Of a DNA stretch of 64,000 nucleotides, positions 56,118-64,000 are shown piece after piece. Origin of the DNA: Ilyonectria destructans (lineage: Eukaryota > Ascomycota > Sordariomycetes > Hypocreales > Nectriaceae); contig JAHEWK010000009.1 of the NCBI GenBank assembly GCA_020740775.1, positions 1,798,001-1,862,000 of the forward strand, in the 5' to 3' direction. The position numbers and the translations under genes were made by a program. Under the pieces are notes generated by a model. The model made no database searches. It saw only the letters and a program-made list of their open reading frames with translations, and was not told the origin of the DNA. How positions within the stretch are numbered: the first letter of the stretch is position 1; each line of letters begins with the position of its first letter.

Positions 56118-56887
56118 ATTGCTTGAATGTGGAAAAAGGCAAAGTGGCTAGTAATCAGAATGATGTCCTATCCAGTGTAGAATAAAATGGCATTGGAGAA
56201 GAAGCCAGGCTGGACATGGCATGTTTTATAAACGCAGCATCATGATTGCATTCCACGACTCCACGTGTCCCACAGTGGCTTGTAGCTCTGCCACATTCGT
56301 ATTCACCGCCTTCAAACCAATCATCTAGGGCAAAGCTGTCTTGGCTGAGACGCTGAGCTCCAGTAAGCGCTCCTTGGCAACTTTCGTACAACACTGCCAC
56401 AGCACGCCACGTATGTACAATGAGCTGTGTCCAAGCGTTGGAAAGCATAACATTGCTGTTCTCCACAGTTTTTGCTCGGAATCCCGGCACCGGCATCGCA
56501 CAGCCATCTTGGCATCTTTATGCACTGACATAAATAGGTGAGACGATCTATATCCCCTGCTAGCTCACGGACTGGCCGAAGGTTGGGTACGACCGATGTT
56601 GCGGTCAACCTCAAACCTGGGATGTGTTCAGAGGGGAGCAAAGCAAATGGGAGAATAAAGCTGTCAATGATATACCTTAATTCAAGATATAGGCACAGTA
56701 CATACTTAACAGTCTTAGATACCGTGTTGCCTTGGAGATGAGAGGAATCGTCCTAAGGGGGGGGGCAAATGCGGCATGGGCACAGCTCTGAATCGCTCGC
56801 TGCGTTCACCATGAAGAGGCACGCCAATCGATTAGACTGATTGTTTTGAAGGGTGTCGCGGATGCATCTTCGGGACAACTGCCTACT
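56118..56887. other. Intergenic
   Basis: 770 bp upstream of the CVNH-LysM gene. A G-run lies near 56757-56766. No gene seen. Confidence 0.4.
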
Positions 56888-57622
56888 TTAGGTATAGCAA
56901 TCACCCCGACCAAATATCCGCCCATCTGCATGCGCTCTCGAACTGGCGGCAATAGCTGCACGGCGTGCGGGAACTATTCCTTTTCTCCACTGCCTCCCGA
57001 GTATCTTTGCTAAGTTGTTCCGAGGAAGCCAAGAGCTCCACGAACTTGGGTTCTCGAGGAGGTCGTCGGCGTGATCAGCCACAATACCAGCAATGATACC
57101 CCGGAATGCGCCATCCGCTGATATTTTCTTGTAGCCCATGGAAACGATGCGTGTGAAGTAGTCTGCATCCCATTGATGTTTCACCGCGAGACGGAACTTT
57201 TCTTCAGCCCGGCTCTGTAAGCTCGGAATGCTCAAGTGTTCAGCTGTAGCGAAAAGTCTCATGTTGAACTCCATGTCTAGATGCCTGCGACCGATGTCTG
57301 AACCATCTTTGTAGTCCATATTATAGAGGTAGAAGAGAATAGGTTCGGCGACAATTGGATTCTCATCCTCTAAGTTTAGAACCGGCGTTGTCACTTCCTA
57401 AGCTTGCTTAAGTCGGGACTAAACGACGCTGTAGGATTCCCAACAGCCAAAAACGAATGGAGAACACACCTGTCGAATTTTCTGGAAAATTCCGGCGAAG
57501 TAACTGGATTGGCTGGCAAGAATGGCTCGGTGTGCGTAAAAGTCTTTGACTTTGTATCGGACAGTCAAGTCGACATACGTTGGACAGTCAAAATATCTGC
57601 CAGTCGTGTAAACGGTGAGCAA
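56888..57622 (-). CDS. BTB/POZ-domain protein, 5' end uncertain
   Basis: Minus-strand exons ~57622-57470 and 57397-56888, joined by a 72-nt intron (GTGTGT...CTTAG) giving FQKIRQEVTTPVLNLEDENP. BTB marks are GRYFDCPTYVDLTVRYKVKD, FYAHRAILASQSSYFAGIF, ILFYLYNMDY and MRLFATAEHLSIPSLQSRAE. BTB proteins homodimerise and often bring substrates to cullin-3 ligases; this subtype is common in fungi. The frame before 57622 has no ATG down to a TAA. An upstream exon starting near 57743 (MNNLDIDLTRTINSNIPCAA) would need a very short ~30-nt intron, so the start is open. It might be a gene with a damaged 5' end. Confidence 0.72.
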
Positions 57623-57847
57623 GCTATCATCATTTAGAGGCTGTTTGGTTTACTCATGTACCCCTCTTACTAGAGCTGCACAAGGGATGTTGCTATTAAT
57701 TGTTCTGGTCAAATCAATATCTAAATTGTTCATATCTTGCTTCTAAACTTGACGAGGGACTAGAATGTCAAACGGACTCTTCGGAGCACGTGGGAGCTAT
57801 TGCCTTCGCTCCAGAGGAGGTTCAACTTTTGTCGATAAGTATTCTTG

Positions 57848-58140
57848 TCAACACTTCCCCACAAACCTGATCTTCCCGGGGCGTTTCGGAACCTGCAACT
57901 GGGGCTTTTTTCGGGGTATCATTCTGAGACTCATTTTCAGTTGCCGTGATACCTCCTCCGTAATTCCCTGGGGCTCAATATGCCGCGTGTAGTTGGTTTC
58001 TTCCATAAAGAAGTACGCGATCACCAAGGCTACACCCATGAAAATGGCAGGCCAGTAGAATACCGACTGCCAGTCTTGACGATCGGCAATGAAACCACGG
58101 ATGACAGGAGCGAAGAAATTGCTGCCAGTATATAATCACA
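57848..58140 (-). pseudogene. MFS transporter fragment
   Basis: On the minus strand, SNFFAPVIRGFIADRQDWQS followed by FYWPAIFMGVALVIAYFFME and ETNYTR is the middle of a fungal MFS drug or siderophore-type transporter (around helices 5-6). It runs to a TGA/TAA cluster after RFVGKC. The rest of a transporter (12 helices) is missing on both sides. It is a relic of a deleted gene. Confidence 0.75.
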
Positions 58141-58331
58141 AGCCAAATTTGCTACATTGTCTGCATTGTCAAAATGCATGAATGGGAAACACGGGTGTGT
58201 AGTTTCTGTGAGTTTTACTACAAAACCCACAACAAATCTAAGCTTGTTCATGGAAGTAAACTAATCGGCCAATACCGTCCTTCCGTTCTCTTAGAGCGCC
58301 ACTAGGCTAACGAACAAACACCTCCAACTAC

Positions 58332-61295
58332 TTAAACACTCTTCCACTTTCGAAGAACCCTCCCTATAATCTTGTGTCCCTTTTCATCAGCTAGCTTCGC
58401 CGCTTTCTCACATCTTTCCTCCAAGAATTCGGCCCGGCCAGCATTCTCTAATAAAATGTGAACAATATCCAACCGTCCACACTTGGCTGCCCCTTCTAGC
58501 GCCGTCCAGCTACGAGCAGCAGCTTTAGCATTGACGTCTGCCCCGTACTCCAGAAGCTGAACCACCATGTCCAAGTCCCCGCGTATTGCTGCGTACTGTA
58601 GCGCTGTTAGTCCCCAATCTACGCCTGGCGGAGCATTGACATCTGCGCCCCGGACGAGGAGGTCTTGGACCAGTTGGCTATTCCCCTCCAACGCGGCTGC
58701 TTGTATTGCAGTCGCGCCCCCGAAGGATGCCGCTGGGGCATGTATGTTGGCACCAGAGTCTAGTAGGGTCTTTATTAGCTCGTTATTGCCCGTTTCGATG
58801 GCGGCCTGGAGAGCTGTTACTCCCACTTCTGACGACGAAGGGGCATTGATATCTGCCCTGGCGGCTAGTAAGATCTTCACTATGCTGCCCTTGCCATACA
58901 AGATGGCCCCTTGGAGGGCTGTGCAACCAAACCCCTCCGATGCAGGTGCGTTGAGATCAGCACCTTCCGTTATCAACAACTGAACGGCCCTCTCAATGCC
59001 ACTGATGCTAATTACTTGGATCGGTGTGGCTCGAAACGTCCTCGAATCTCTAAACCCTGAGCTGTGAGCCGAATGAAATGGAAAACAAAAGTTTTTGGTC
59101 CCCCCAATTAGCAGACCGACTTTATCATATGTATAGCCGTTCACTCTCGCACCATGGGAAATGAGTGCTCGTGCCGCCTCGAGGCCGAAGTCCTCGTTGG
59201 CTGAAACCAAGGCTGCAACCAGAGGAGGGCATCCCGTAGATTGGTTGGGATCTGCACCCCGATGAAGCAAGAGTCGAACCAACTCGAGATCTTGGGACTC
59301 TATGGCGGCCTGAAGGACTGTCTCGTCGTTTTGACCAAGGTTGACGTCTATCCCGTGGTCGATGAGCGCCCGGATTATCTCGGCTTTACACTGGCGTTCT
59401 TTGTCATGATCCAAGTGTAGATAACTTCTAACCCCTTTTGGCATGCATCTGAGGCGGCCGACATCTGCTCCGTTTTCAAGGAACAAATGTACAAATTCCG
59501 GGAAATTCTTTTCCACAGCGACTTTGAGCGGTGTGTCGACATTTTCATCGTCGCCGTGCACCTCAACAATTGCGCCTGCATCGACCAGAAGTCTTGCTGT
59601 GTCATAATCGCCATCACACCGTAATACCAAGACCAGCAGTAGATGCTCAAAGCAGTGACCAGAAACACTGGCGCCATACTTCAGCAGAAGACTGACATAT
59701 TCAAACGAATTCTTCCTCACAACGGCCGACATGACGGCATCTTGGTGTGAAGGGTCTGCACCAGCATCAAGCAGCAACTTGGCCATCTCCATGTTGTCTG
59801 AAAATATTGCAAGTCCTAGGGCATTGCGGAAAGGCGACATCGGCGCAGCGGCGTTGACATCCGCCCCATTATCGAGCAATAGATTGACCAAGTCTATATC
59901 TTTGCTTTCCACCGCATTTTGAAGGGCTGTGCCTCCATAGCTTCTGCCTGCGGGAACATTGATATTGGCACCCCACCTCAATAGCAGCTTGACCATTTCC
60001 ATGCGATTTGGCTTCAGTGATTCACAGGCTACCGTCAAAGGTGTTTGTATATCCCTCCCATTGACTTCAGCTCCTGCCTTCAAAAGCAATTCAGCCATTT
60101 CTAGTCGGCCGTTGGCGGCTGCAACGATCAGCGCTGGTTTGGATTGGCTGCTCTGCCAGAAAAACCTTGCCTGCCTTAGCAGCTCGTCCACGTCACCTTT
60201 CAAAATTGGACAAACGACATCCCAAGTCATCATTCCGTTGACATCTGCGCCGCATTGAATCAACAGTTCAGCCATCTGTACGTTGCCTCTCCCAGTTACA
60301 AATTGTAGCGGCGTCAGGTCGCTGGCGTGTCTGGAAAAATAGAGTTGGAGCGGCGGTATGTGCCCGGAGTCATATAGACAGCGTGGTATCTCAGTCCTGC
60401 CACCCATATACACATACGCTCCAGGACAGTTGGCATCTACTTTCCAGCGAAGTAGGAGTCGGGCAATATCGAATTTATTCCATCGGGCCGCGGCCTGTGG
60501 TGCACAATCCAGCCATTTGCGCTCATCGAGAGGCACTCCAGCTTCCAGAAGAAGCTCGACAAGCGTAATCGATCCCCCCTTGACAGCGGCAGGCAATAAT
60601 GCGTGTGTGGGAATCGACCAGGAATGTGTCGCTTCTGTGGCAGCTTTGATCAACATTTTCGCAATCTGAGGCTCTCCGCCCTCGCGTTCCAGAGCAAACT
60701 GAAGAGCTGTTGAAATACCATCGCCATCAGGCACTATCATGTGAGGGTTGGCCCCATAATTCAGCAACAGCTTAACAAGTTCTGTTTGTTGCTTTTGCAC
60801 AGCAAAAAAGAGTGGCGTTATCTGGTCATGACCTATCCCAGATCCCTGGCGTGTTTCCGCCGAGGCGTCTGTGGAGAGTCTGTTGGGGTCTGCGCCCCTA
60901 GCAAGAAGTGCGCGGGTAAGACTAATGTTATTGAGTTTAACGGAAGCGTAAAGAAGTTTTGAAGAAAGCAACTCCATGGTCAGACCCTCGACTTGAATGA
61001 GACCTTTAATAGCCCAGGTGATCCCATGCTGATCAGCCCAGCGAAGTAGATTGGTCGCTGTCTTATCAGAAGTGAGAGCATTCGAAGACATGTAGATGAT
61101 GCAACGCAGCAGGTGGAGAAGGGGCTCCGATTGAATGAGCTGCTTGGTTTTTTCATTTTCTCTCCATACGCTCAGCTTTTCTTCGAGCCTCAATGGTAGC
61201 CTTGGCTTCCCTTTGTGGTCGTCTAAAATCTCGCGAAGAGAGTGGATTTGGTGATTGTGCCCTCCAGACGCAAGGGCTTGGCCCGAGCGATTCAT
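58332..61295 (-). CDS. Ankyrin-repeat protein, 987 aa
   Basis: Open without a break from ATG 61295. After a ~100-residue helical lead (LRCIIYMSSNALTSDKTATN) come more than twenty ankyrin repeats with regular LLLDNGADVNA-type turns (for example LLNYGANPHMI, LLIQCGADVNG, LLLKAGAEVNG, LLARGADPNRL). The run ends RKWKSV. Ankyrin arrays bind proteins; in fungi long ones often form the sensing end of NLR-like or Clr5 proteins. Just upstream lies a Clr5 domain on the same strand (next entry), the normal N-terminus of this architecture. That exon contains a stop, so the native gene may be broken and only this part translatable. Confidence 0.85.
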   Translation of the reverse strand: MNRSGQALASGGHNHQIHSLREILDDHKGKPRLPLRLEEKLSVWRENEKTKQLIQSEPLLHLLRCIIYMSSNALTSDKTATNLLRWADQHGITWAIKGLIQVEGLTMELLSSKLLYASVKLNNISLTRALLARGADPNRLSTDASAETRQGSGIGHDQITPLFFAVQKQQTELVKLLLNYGANPHMIVPDGDGISTALQFALEREGGEPQIAKMLIKAATEATHSWSIPTHALLPAAVKGGSITLVELLLEAGVPLDERKWLDCAPQAAARWNKFDIARLLLRWKVDANCPGAYVYMGGRTEIPRCLYDSGHIPPLQLYFSRHASDLTPLQFVTGRGNVQMAELLIQCGADVNGMMTWDVVCPILKGDVDELLRQARFFWQSSQSKPALIVAAANGRLEMAELLLKAGAEVNGRDIQTPLTVACESLKPNRMEMVKLLLRWGANINVPAGRSYGGTALQNAVESKDIDLVNLLLDNGADVNAAAPMSPFRNALGLAIFSDNMEMAKLLLDAGADPSHQDAVMSAVVRKNSFEYVSLLLKYGASVSGHCFEHLLLVLVLRCDGDYDTARLLVDAGAIVEVHGDDENVDTPLKVAVEKNFPEFVHLFLENGADVGRLRCMPKGVRSYLHLDHDKERQCKAEIIRALIDHGIDVNLGQNDETVLQAAIESQDLELVRLLLHRGADPNQSTGCPPLVAALVSANEDFGLEAARALISHGARVNGYTYDKVGLLIGGTKNFCFPFHSAHSSGFRDSRTFRATPIQVISISGIERAVQLLITEGADLNAPASEGFGCTALQGAILYGKGSIVKILLAARADINAPSSSEVGVTALQAAIETGNNELIKTLLDSGANIHAPAASFGGATAIQAAALEGNSQLVQDLLVRGADVNAPPGVDWGLTALQYAAIRGDLDMVVQLLEYGADVNAKAAARSWTALEGAAKCGRLDIVHILLENAGRAEFLEERCEKAAKLADEKGHKIIGRVLRKWKSV

Positions 61296-61329
61296 CAGAC
61301 TGTCTCGTAGAGGAAGTACTAAGAGCGGT

Positions 61330-61948
61330 AAGCAACTGCAGCATTCTATGAAATTCGATTCCTCTTACATAATTCTTCAGCTAACGTCTCGAAATGTAGC
61401 CAAGGTGTGGTGCTCAAGAAGACGGCAACACTTTGGATAGAGGGTGGAGTTCGAGCGACGACTAAAAGCAAGGGCTCAATGGGAACAGCTTCATTGAAGT
61501 TAGTTCCTGATCACTTGTGTGTTGTGCAGGTGGGATTCTTACTTGGAATTCCAACTCGGTTTTGGAGGTAGCCGTATCTGCTAAATTCCTTCTTCAATTT
61601 CTTTGTCGAGACGACTTTTCCGTTAATGAGGAGGTCCGTTTCCTTTCCTGACCTCTTCCGTTGCTAGACCAGATCTGTAGCATGCTTCCATTGCTCGCTG
61701 GTGGAGTTCTTTTCAATGCCCCAGTCCTTCAGCTTGCGCACGTATTGCGCCTTTCTTCAAGTCAGTTAGTTCTTGCTCCTAAACTGGATGACGGCGCGGT
61801 CAATTACTCACGTGGCTAAGAACCCATGCTCTTCTTTCATACGCGTCATAGTCTCTGCTAGAGTCTTGTTCTCCACCACATACAGCGTGTGTATCTGTAC
61901 CGTGTGAGCATCCCACTCTGTCGCGGGGACTCTGCGTGCGGGCGTCAT
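61330..61948 (-). pseudogene. Clr5-domain 5' exons of the ankyrin gene, with in-frame stop
   Basis: From ATG 61948: MTPARRVPATEWDAHTVQIH, TLYVVENKTLAETMTRMKEE and HGFLAT, then a 55-nt-scale intron (GTGAGT...TTGAAG) to KAQYVRKLKDWGIEKNSTSE. That is a Clr5 domain. The frame then meets TAG at 61666-61664 (ATDLV-stop-QRKRSGKETDLLINGKVVS), where Trp or Gln would fit, and continues KKLKKEFSRYGYLQNRVGIP to a further intron and VPIEPLLLVVARTPP. I could not find a splice that skips the stop. The last junction to the ankyrin frame is also not in simple phase. Confidence 0.6.
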
Positions 61949-62894
61949 GATGCGGACCCGTTTCCGAAGACGAAAATTGAGATGGAGAAGCAGTATTTGA
62001 AGAATGATCAATTAAACCAAAATTATAGGGGCTAACTTGTCAAAATGAGAAGAGATGGCTGTGTCCGTCAGTGTTTTAGTGGTGGGGGAATTGACCGAGA
62101 CGGTGGGTTATTATATTTCAGCGACCGGCCAAGCGGTGGGTGAGAGCCTGATTCAGCCGCCTAAAAATGCAATTTCACAATGCTGGATCCGGATTAAGGT
62201 GGCTTCTAAATGCGCGAGGGGTTTATATCATTGGGCAGCTCATGCAACATTGTCCGCCTCGCTCCGATATCAACCCCGTCGTCATTGGTCGTGTCCAGAA
62301 TTCTCCTTCTCCACCTCTTGTACGTATCCTGCAAGTTGCAAATAGTGATTCAGTATACTGAGATGCTATTGGGCTTACTCTTGGATTCCCCTACACACCG
62401 TGGCGATGTATGGTTGGTTCTATCCAGAATTTTCCTTCTCCACCTCGTGTACGTATCCTGCATACCATTCATAGAGGGCAATCCCTCTGTTTCCTCTAAC
62501 AATCACACCGATCCCTTGAAAATGACAGGATCCCCTTCACAACCCGACTGAGTGAAAAGTCGGTCCTGGTATCATGACTTTCATGAAAATTCATCAATGC
62601 GGTATATTCAAGCTGATTTCGGGTCAGTTTTGATGATTGTTGGTCACCTCGCCCAAGCCTCGCCGACGAAGGCGGGCCGCAGAAGGCGAGTTACAGGAAA
62701 CATCTGATATAGAGGGAGTGCTTTCCAGCAATTCGATATGTTATCAAAGTTGGCGAAGCAAGACACAATCAAATCAAAAGACGAAGTTTCAAGCCGCTAA
62801 GACGGCGAAATTATTAAGCACACTTGATTGTCATAAGGCATTAGCGTTCAAACCCATTCCTGCGCACTTCATCCAACATCATTCTAATCCCATC
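61949..62894. other. Intergenic with a direct repeat
   Basis: About 950 bp between the Clr5 start and the CHAT stop. Apart from the 40-bp direct repeat (next entry) nothing is recognised. Confidence 0.45.
62294..62462. repeat. 40-bp direct repeat pair
   Basis: TCCAGAATTCTCCTTCTCCA continuing to CCTCTTGTACGTATCCTGCA (62294-62333) recurs as TCCAGAATTTTCCTTCTCCA to CCTCGTGTACGTATCCTGCA (62423-62462). There are two differences, with 89 bp between the copies. Confidence 0.75.
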
Positions 62895-64000
62895 CTAAAT
62901 TCCCAAGTGGATAAAAGAACTCCAGCCCGAAAGACCCGTCTCGTTTCTCATTTTCGAAACCACCGAACGAAATAACCCAGAGTATGACGCCACATCCTCC
63001 GCCTCGACGATCTTTTGGAAGAACAGCGCGCACACGCGATTGGCAAGGGCATCTTTGACGGGATACAACGTCGCAACTACCTCTTGAAACCCGGCCACCT
63101 GTAAGCCGGCACCGATGCTGGCGGATTCGCTCCCAAAGATGCACGCGAGACGAGAATCGTTCAATTCGAGATCCTGGATATCCTTCACGGTGAGCTTCTG
63201 CGGCGTGCTTTGAGGGTCGGGACACAGAAGCAGACAGTGACGCGATGGGTCGATGGGGTCGGCGACGGCATGGCAGGCGAAGATGACAAAGTGGACATGG
63301 GGGAGCATATCCACAACTTCCTCACGGGACGGGGTTATCAGAACAATCGGCGGGGGCCAGTTTGCTTCCTCCATAATCGCACTGATGGCGTCGGCATGGC
63401 CGAGCACGTCGAGGTCGGGGTACCCAGCGGTCCAGGGCATGAGAACCAACAGCACCCGGCGGAATTCCTTGGGGGGTAGCTCGTTCTGGCGACGGTTGCG
63501 GCGAGCTGCGATGAGATGCTCGATGGAGGGAAGATAGGACGACACGGCCAGGCTAATGACCCGCTTCATCTTGGGAGCATCGTTGGCCACTACCGCCCCG
63601 CCGGTGGGATTGATATCGCAGGTGAATGGCAGCGGTCCAGCTGCATGAAGCGGCAGCAGATCGGTGGCGCCGGACATGTGCCACCATACACGAGGCAATT
63701 CGTTCCGTCCATCTCGCTCTCGCCAGTACTCTTCGTTGAAGGAGTGAACCAAACACTCTCCGAGAGCCCTGAGCATCAATTGCAACCTTGGCTCCCGCTC
63801 TCTAGTGCTTGCCCTATCGGTGCCCTTCCGCTTGTTGAGTTGCCACACGTCCCGCTTCATCATGTCCTCGGTCAGTCCGGCAATCTTTCCACTCCGGAGT
63901 CCATCCTTGGTGATGACGAGGAAGTACCCGCCGGCTCTGCTGAGCGCGAAGCAAACAATGGGGCCTTCCTCGGCGGCAGCGAGGAGATCGGCTTCGCTCA
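62895..64000 (-). CDS. CHAT-domain protein, C-terminal part (runs off the window)
   Basis: Open from the right edge to TGA/TAA at 62895 (368 codons visible). The upstream end reads EADLLAAAEEGPIVCFALSR, the usual lead into fungal CHAT domains after TPR arrays. The caspase-like core is clear: RVLLVLMPWTAGYPDLDVLG, then FVIFACHAVADPIDPSRHCL with the catalytic His, then LACIFGSESASIG, FQEVVATLYPVKDALANRVC and ALFFQKI. Where active CHAT proteases have a Cys (SACxTA), this protein has Ser (GSESA), so it may be catalytically dead. CHAT proteases act in programmed death and immune-like pathways. The missing N-terminus probably holds TPRs. Confidence 0.88.
   Translation of the reverse strand, partial: SEADLLAAAEEGPIVCFALSRAGGYFLVITKDGLRSGKIAGLTEDMMKRDVWQLNKRKGTDRASTREREPRLQLMLRALGECLVHSFNEEYWRERDGRNELPRVWWHMSGATDLLPLHAAGPLPFTCDINPTGGAVVANDAPKMKRVISLAVSSYLPSIEHLIAARRNRRQNELPPKEFRRVLLVLMPWTAGYPDLDVLGHADAISAIMEEANWPPPIVLITPSREEVVDMLPHVHFVIFACHAVADPIDPSRHCLLLCPDPQSTPQKLTVKDIQDLELNDSRLACIFGSESASIGAGLQVAGFQEVVATLYPVKDALANRVCALFFQKIVEAEDVASYSGLFRSVVSKMRNETGLSGWSSFIHLGI

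Noticed and set aside
55533..56126. 197-codon plus-strand frame over the CVNH-LysM gene
   Set aside because: It mirrors the Arg/Ser/Gly-rich repeats of the minus-strand gene; composition alone keeps it open.

Overview
The window is nuclear DNA from a filamentous ascomycete (Pezizomycotina, most likely a Sordariomycete). The evidence is short GT-AG introns of about 46-99 nt with CTRAC-like branch points, and fungus-specific families: two HET-domain proteins, a LaeA-type methyltransferase, AA9 and AA13 LPMOs, a CVNH-LysM protein, a GAL4-type Zn2Cys6 factor, SAT4-type membrane proteins and an ankyrin/Clr5 gene. I cannot name the species. All exon coordinates were read by eye from reading frame, splice signals and family expectation.

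Layout. 1-5 kb: the 5' part of a MATE transporter running off the left edge (-), a conserved fungal protein often labelled BTB domain transcription factor (+), and a HET protein (+). 5.8-6.9 kb: an AA9 cellulose LPMO (-), with a 104-bp inverted repeat upstream. 8.7-12.6 kb: two neighbouring gene wrecks, a type-B carboxylesterase (-) and a SAT4-type membrane protein (+), both interrupted by TAG codons that look like C-to-T or G-to-A changes. 13-14 kb: a Ser/Thr-rich single-pass membrane protein whose ATG is missing. 15.9-17.6 kb: a GH47 alpha-1,2-mannosidase, followed by a 286-bp MITE flanked by TAA.

18.5-26.1 kb is the most interesting block: an AnmK/levoglucosan-kinase-like 1,6-anhydrosugar kinase (-), a transaldolase (-), a divergently transcribed sugar/H+ transporter (+) and a Zn2Cys6 regulator (-). 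The kinase promoter and the transaldolase/transporter divergent promoter carry the same palindrome, TCGGRGGATCCYCCGA (CGG-N8-CCG). There are four CGG-N8-CCG sites in all, the kind of site a GAL4-type factor reads. I propose this as a candidate anhydrosugar (levoglucosan-type) uptake and catabolism regulon: import, phosphorylation to a hexose 6-phosphate, flow into the pentose phosphate pathway, and a local regulator.

26-37 kb is gene-poor. It holds one small secreted cysteine-rich protein, an AA13-CBM20 starch LPMO and a degenerate dispersed repeat. 37-51 kb: two conserved hypothetical genes, a nine-exon LaeA-like methyltransferase with a 13-nt exon, an MCT-type MFS transporter with a frameshifted N-terminus, a hypothetical gene, a GT64 glycosyltransferase and a TPT/DMT transporter with a 6-nt exon. 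51.8-64 kb: a second HET protein, a CVNH-LysM protein with an RS-like N-terminus, a BTB/POZ protein, an MFS relic, a 987-aa ankyrin protein whose Clr5 N-terminal exons contain a stop, and the C-terminal part of a CHAT-domain protein that lacks the usual catalytic cysteine. The HET, ankyrin/Clr5 and CHAT families suggest an allorecognition or innate-immunity-like accessory region.
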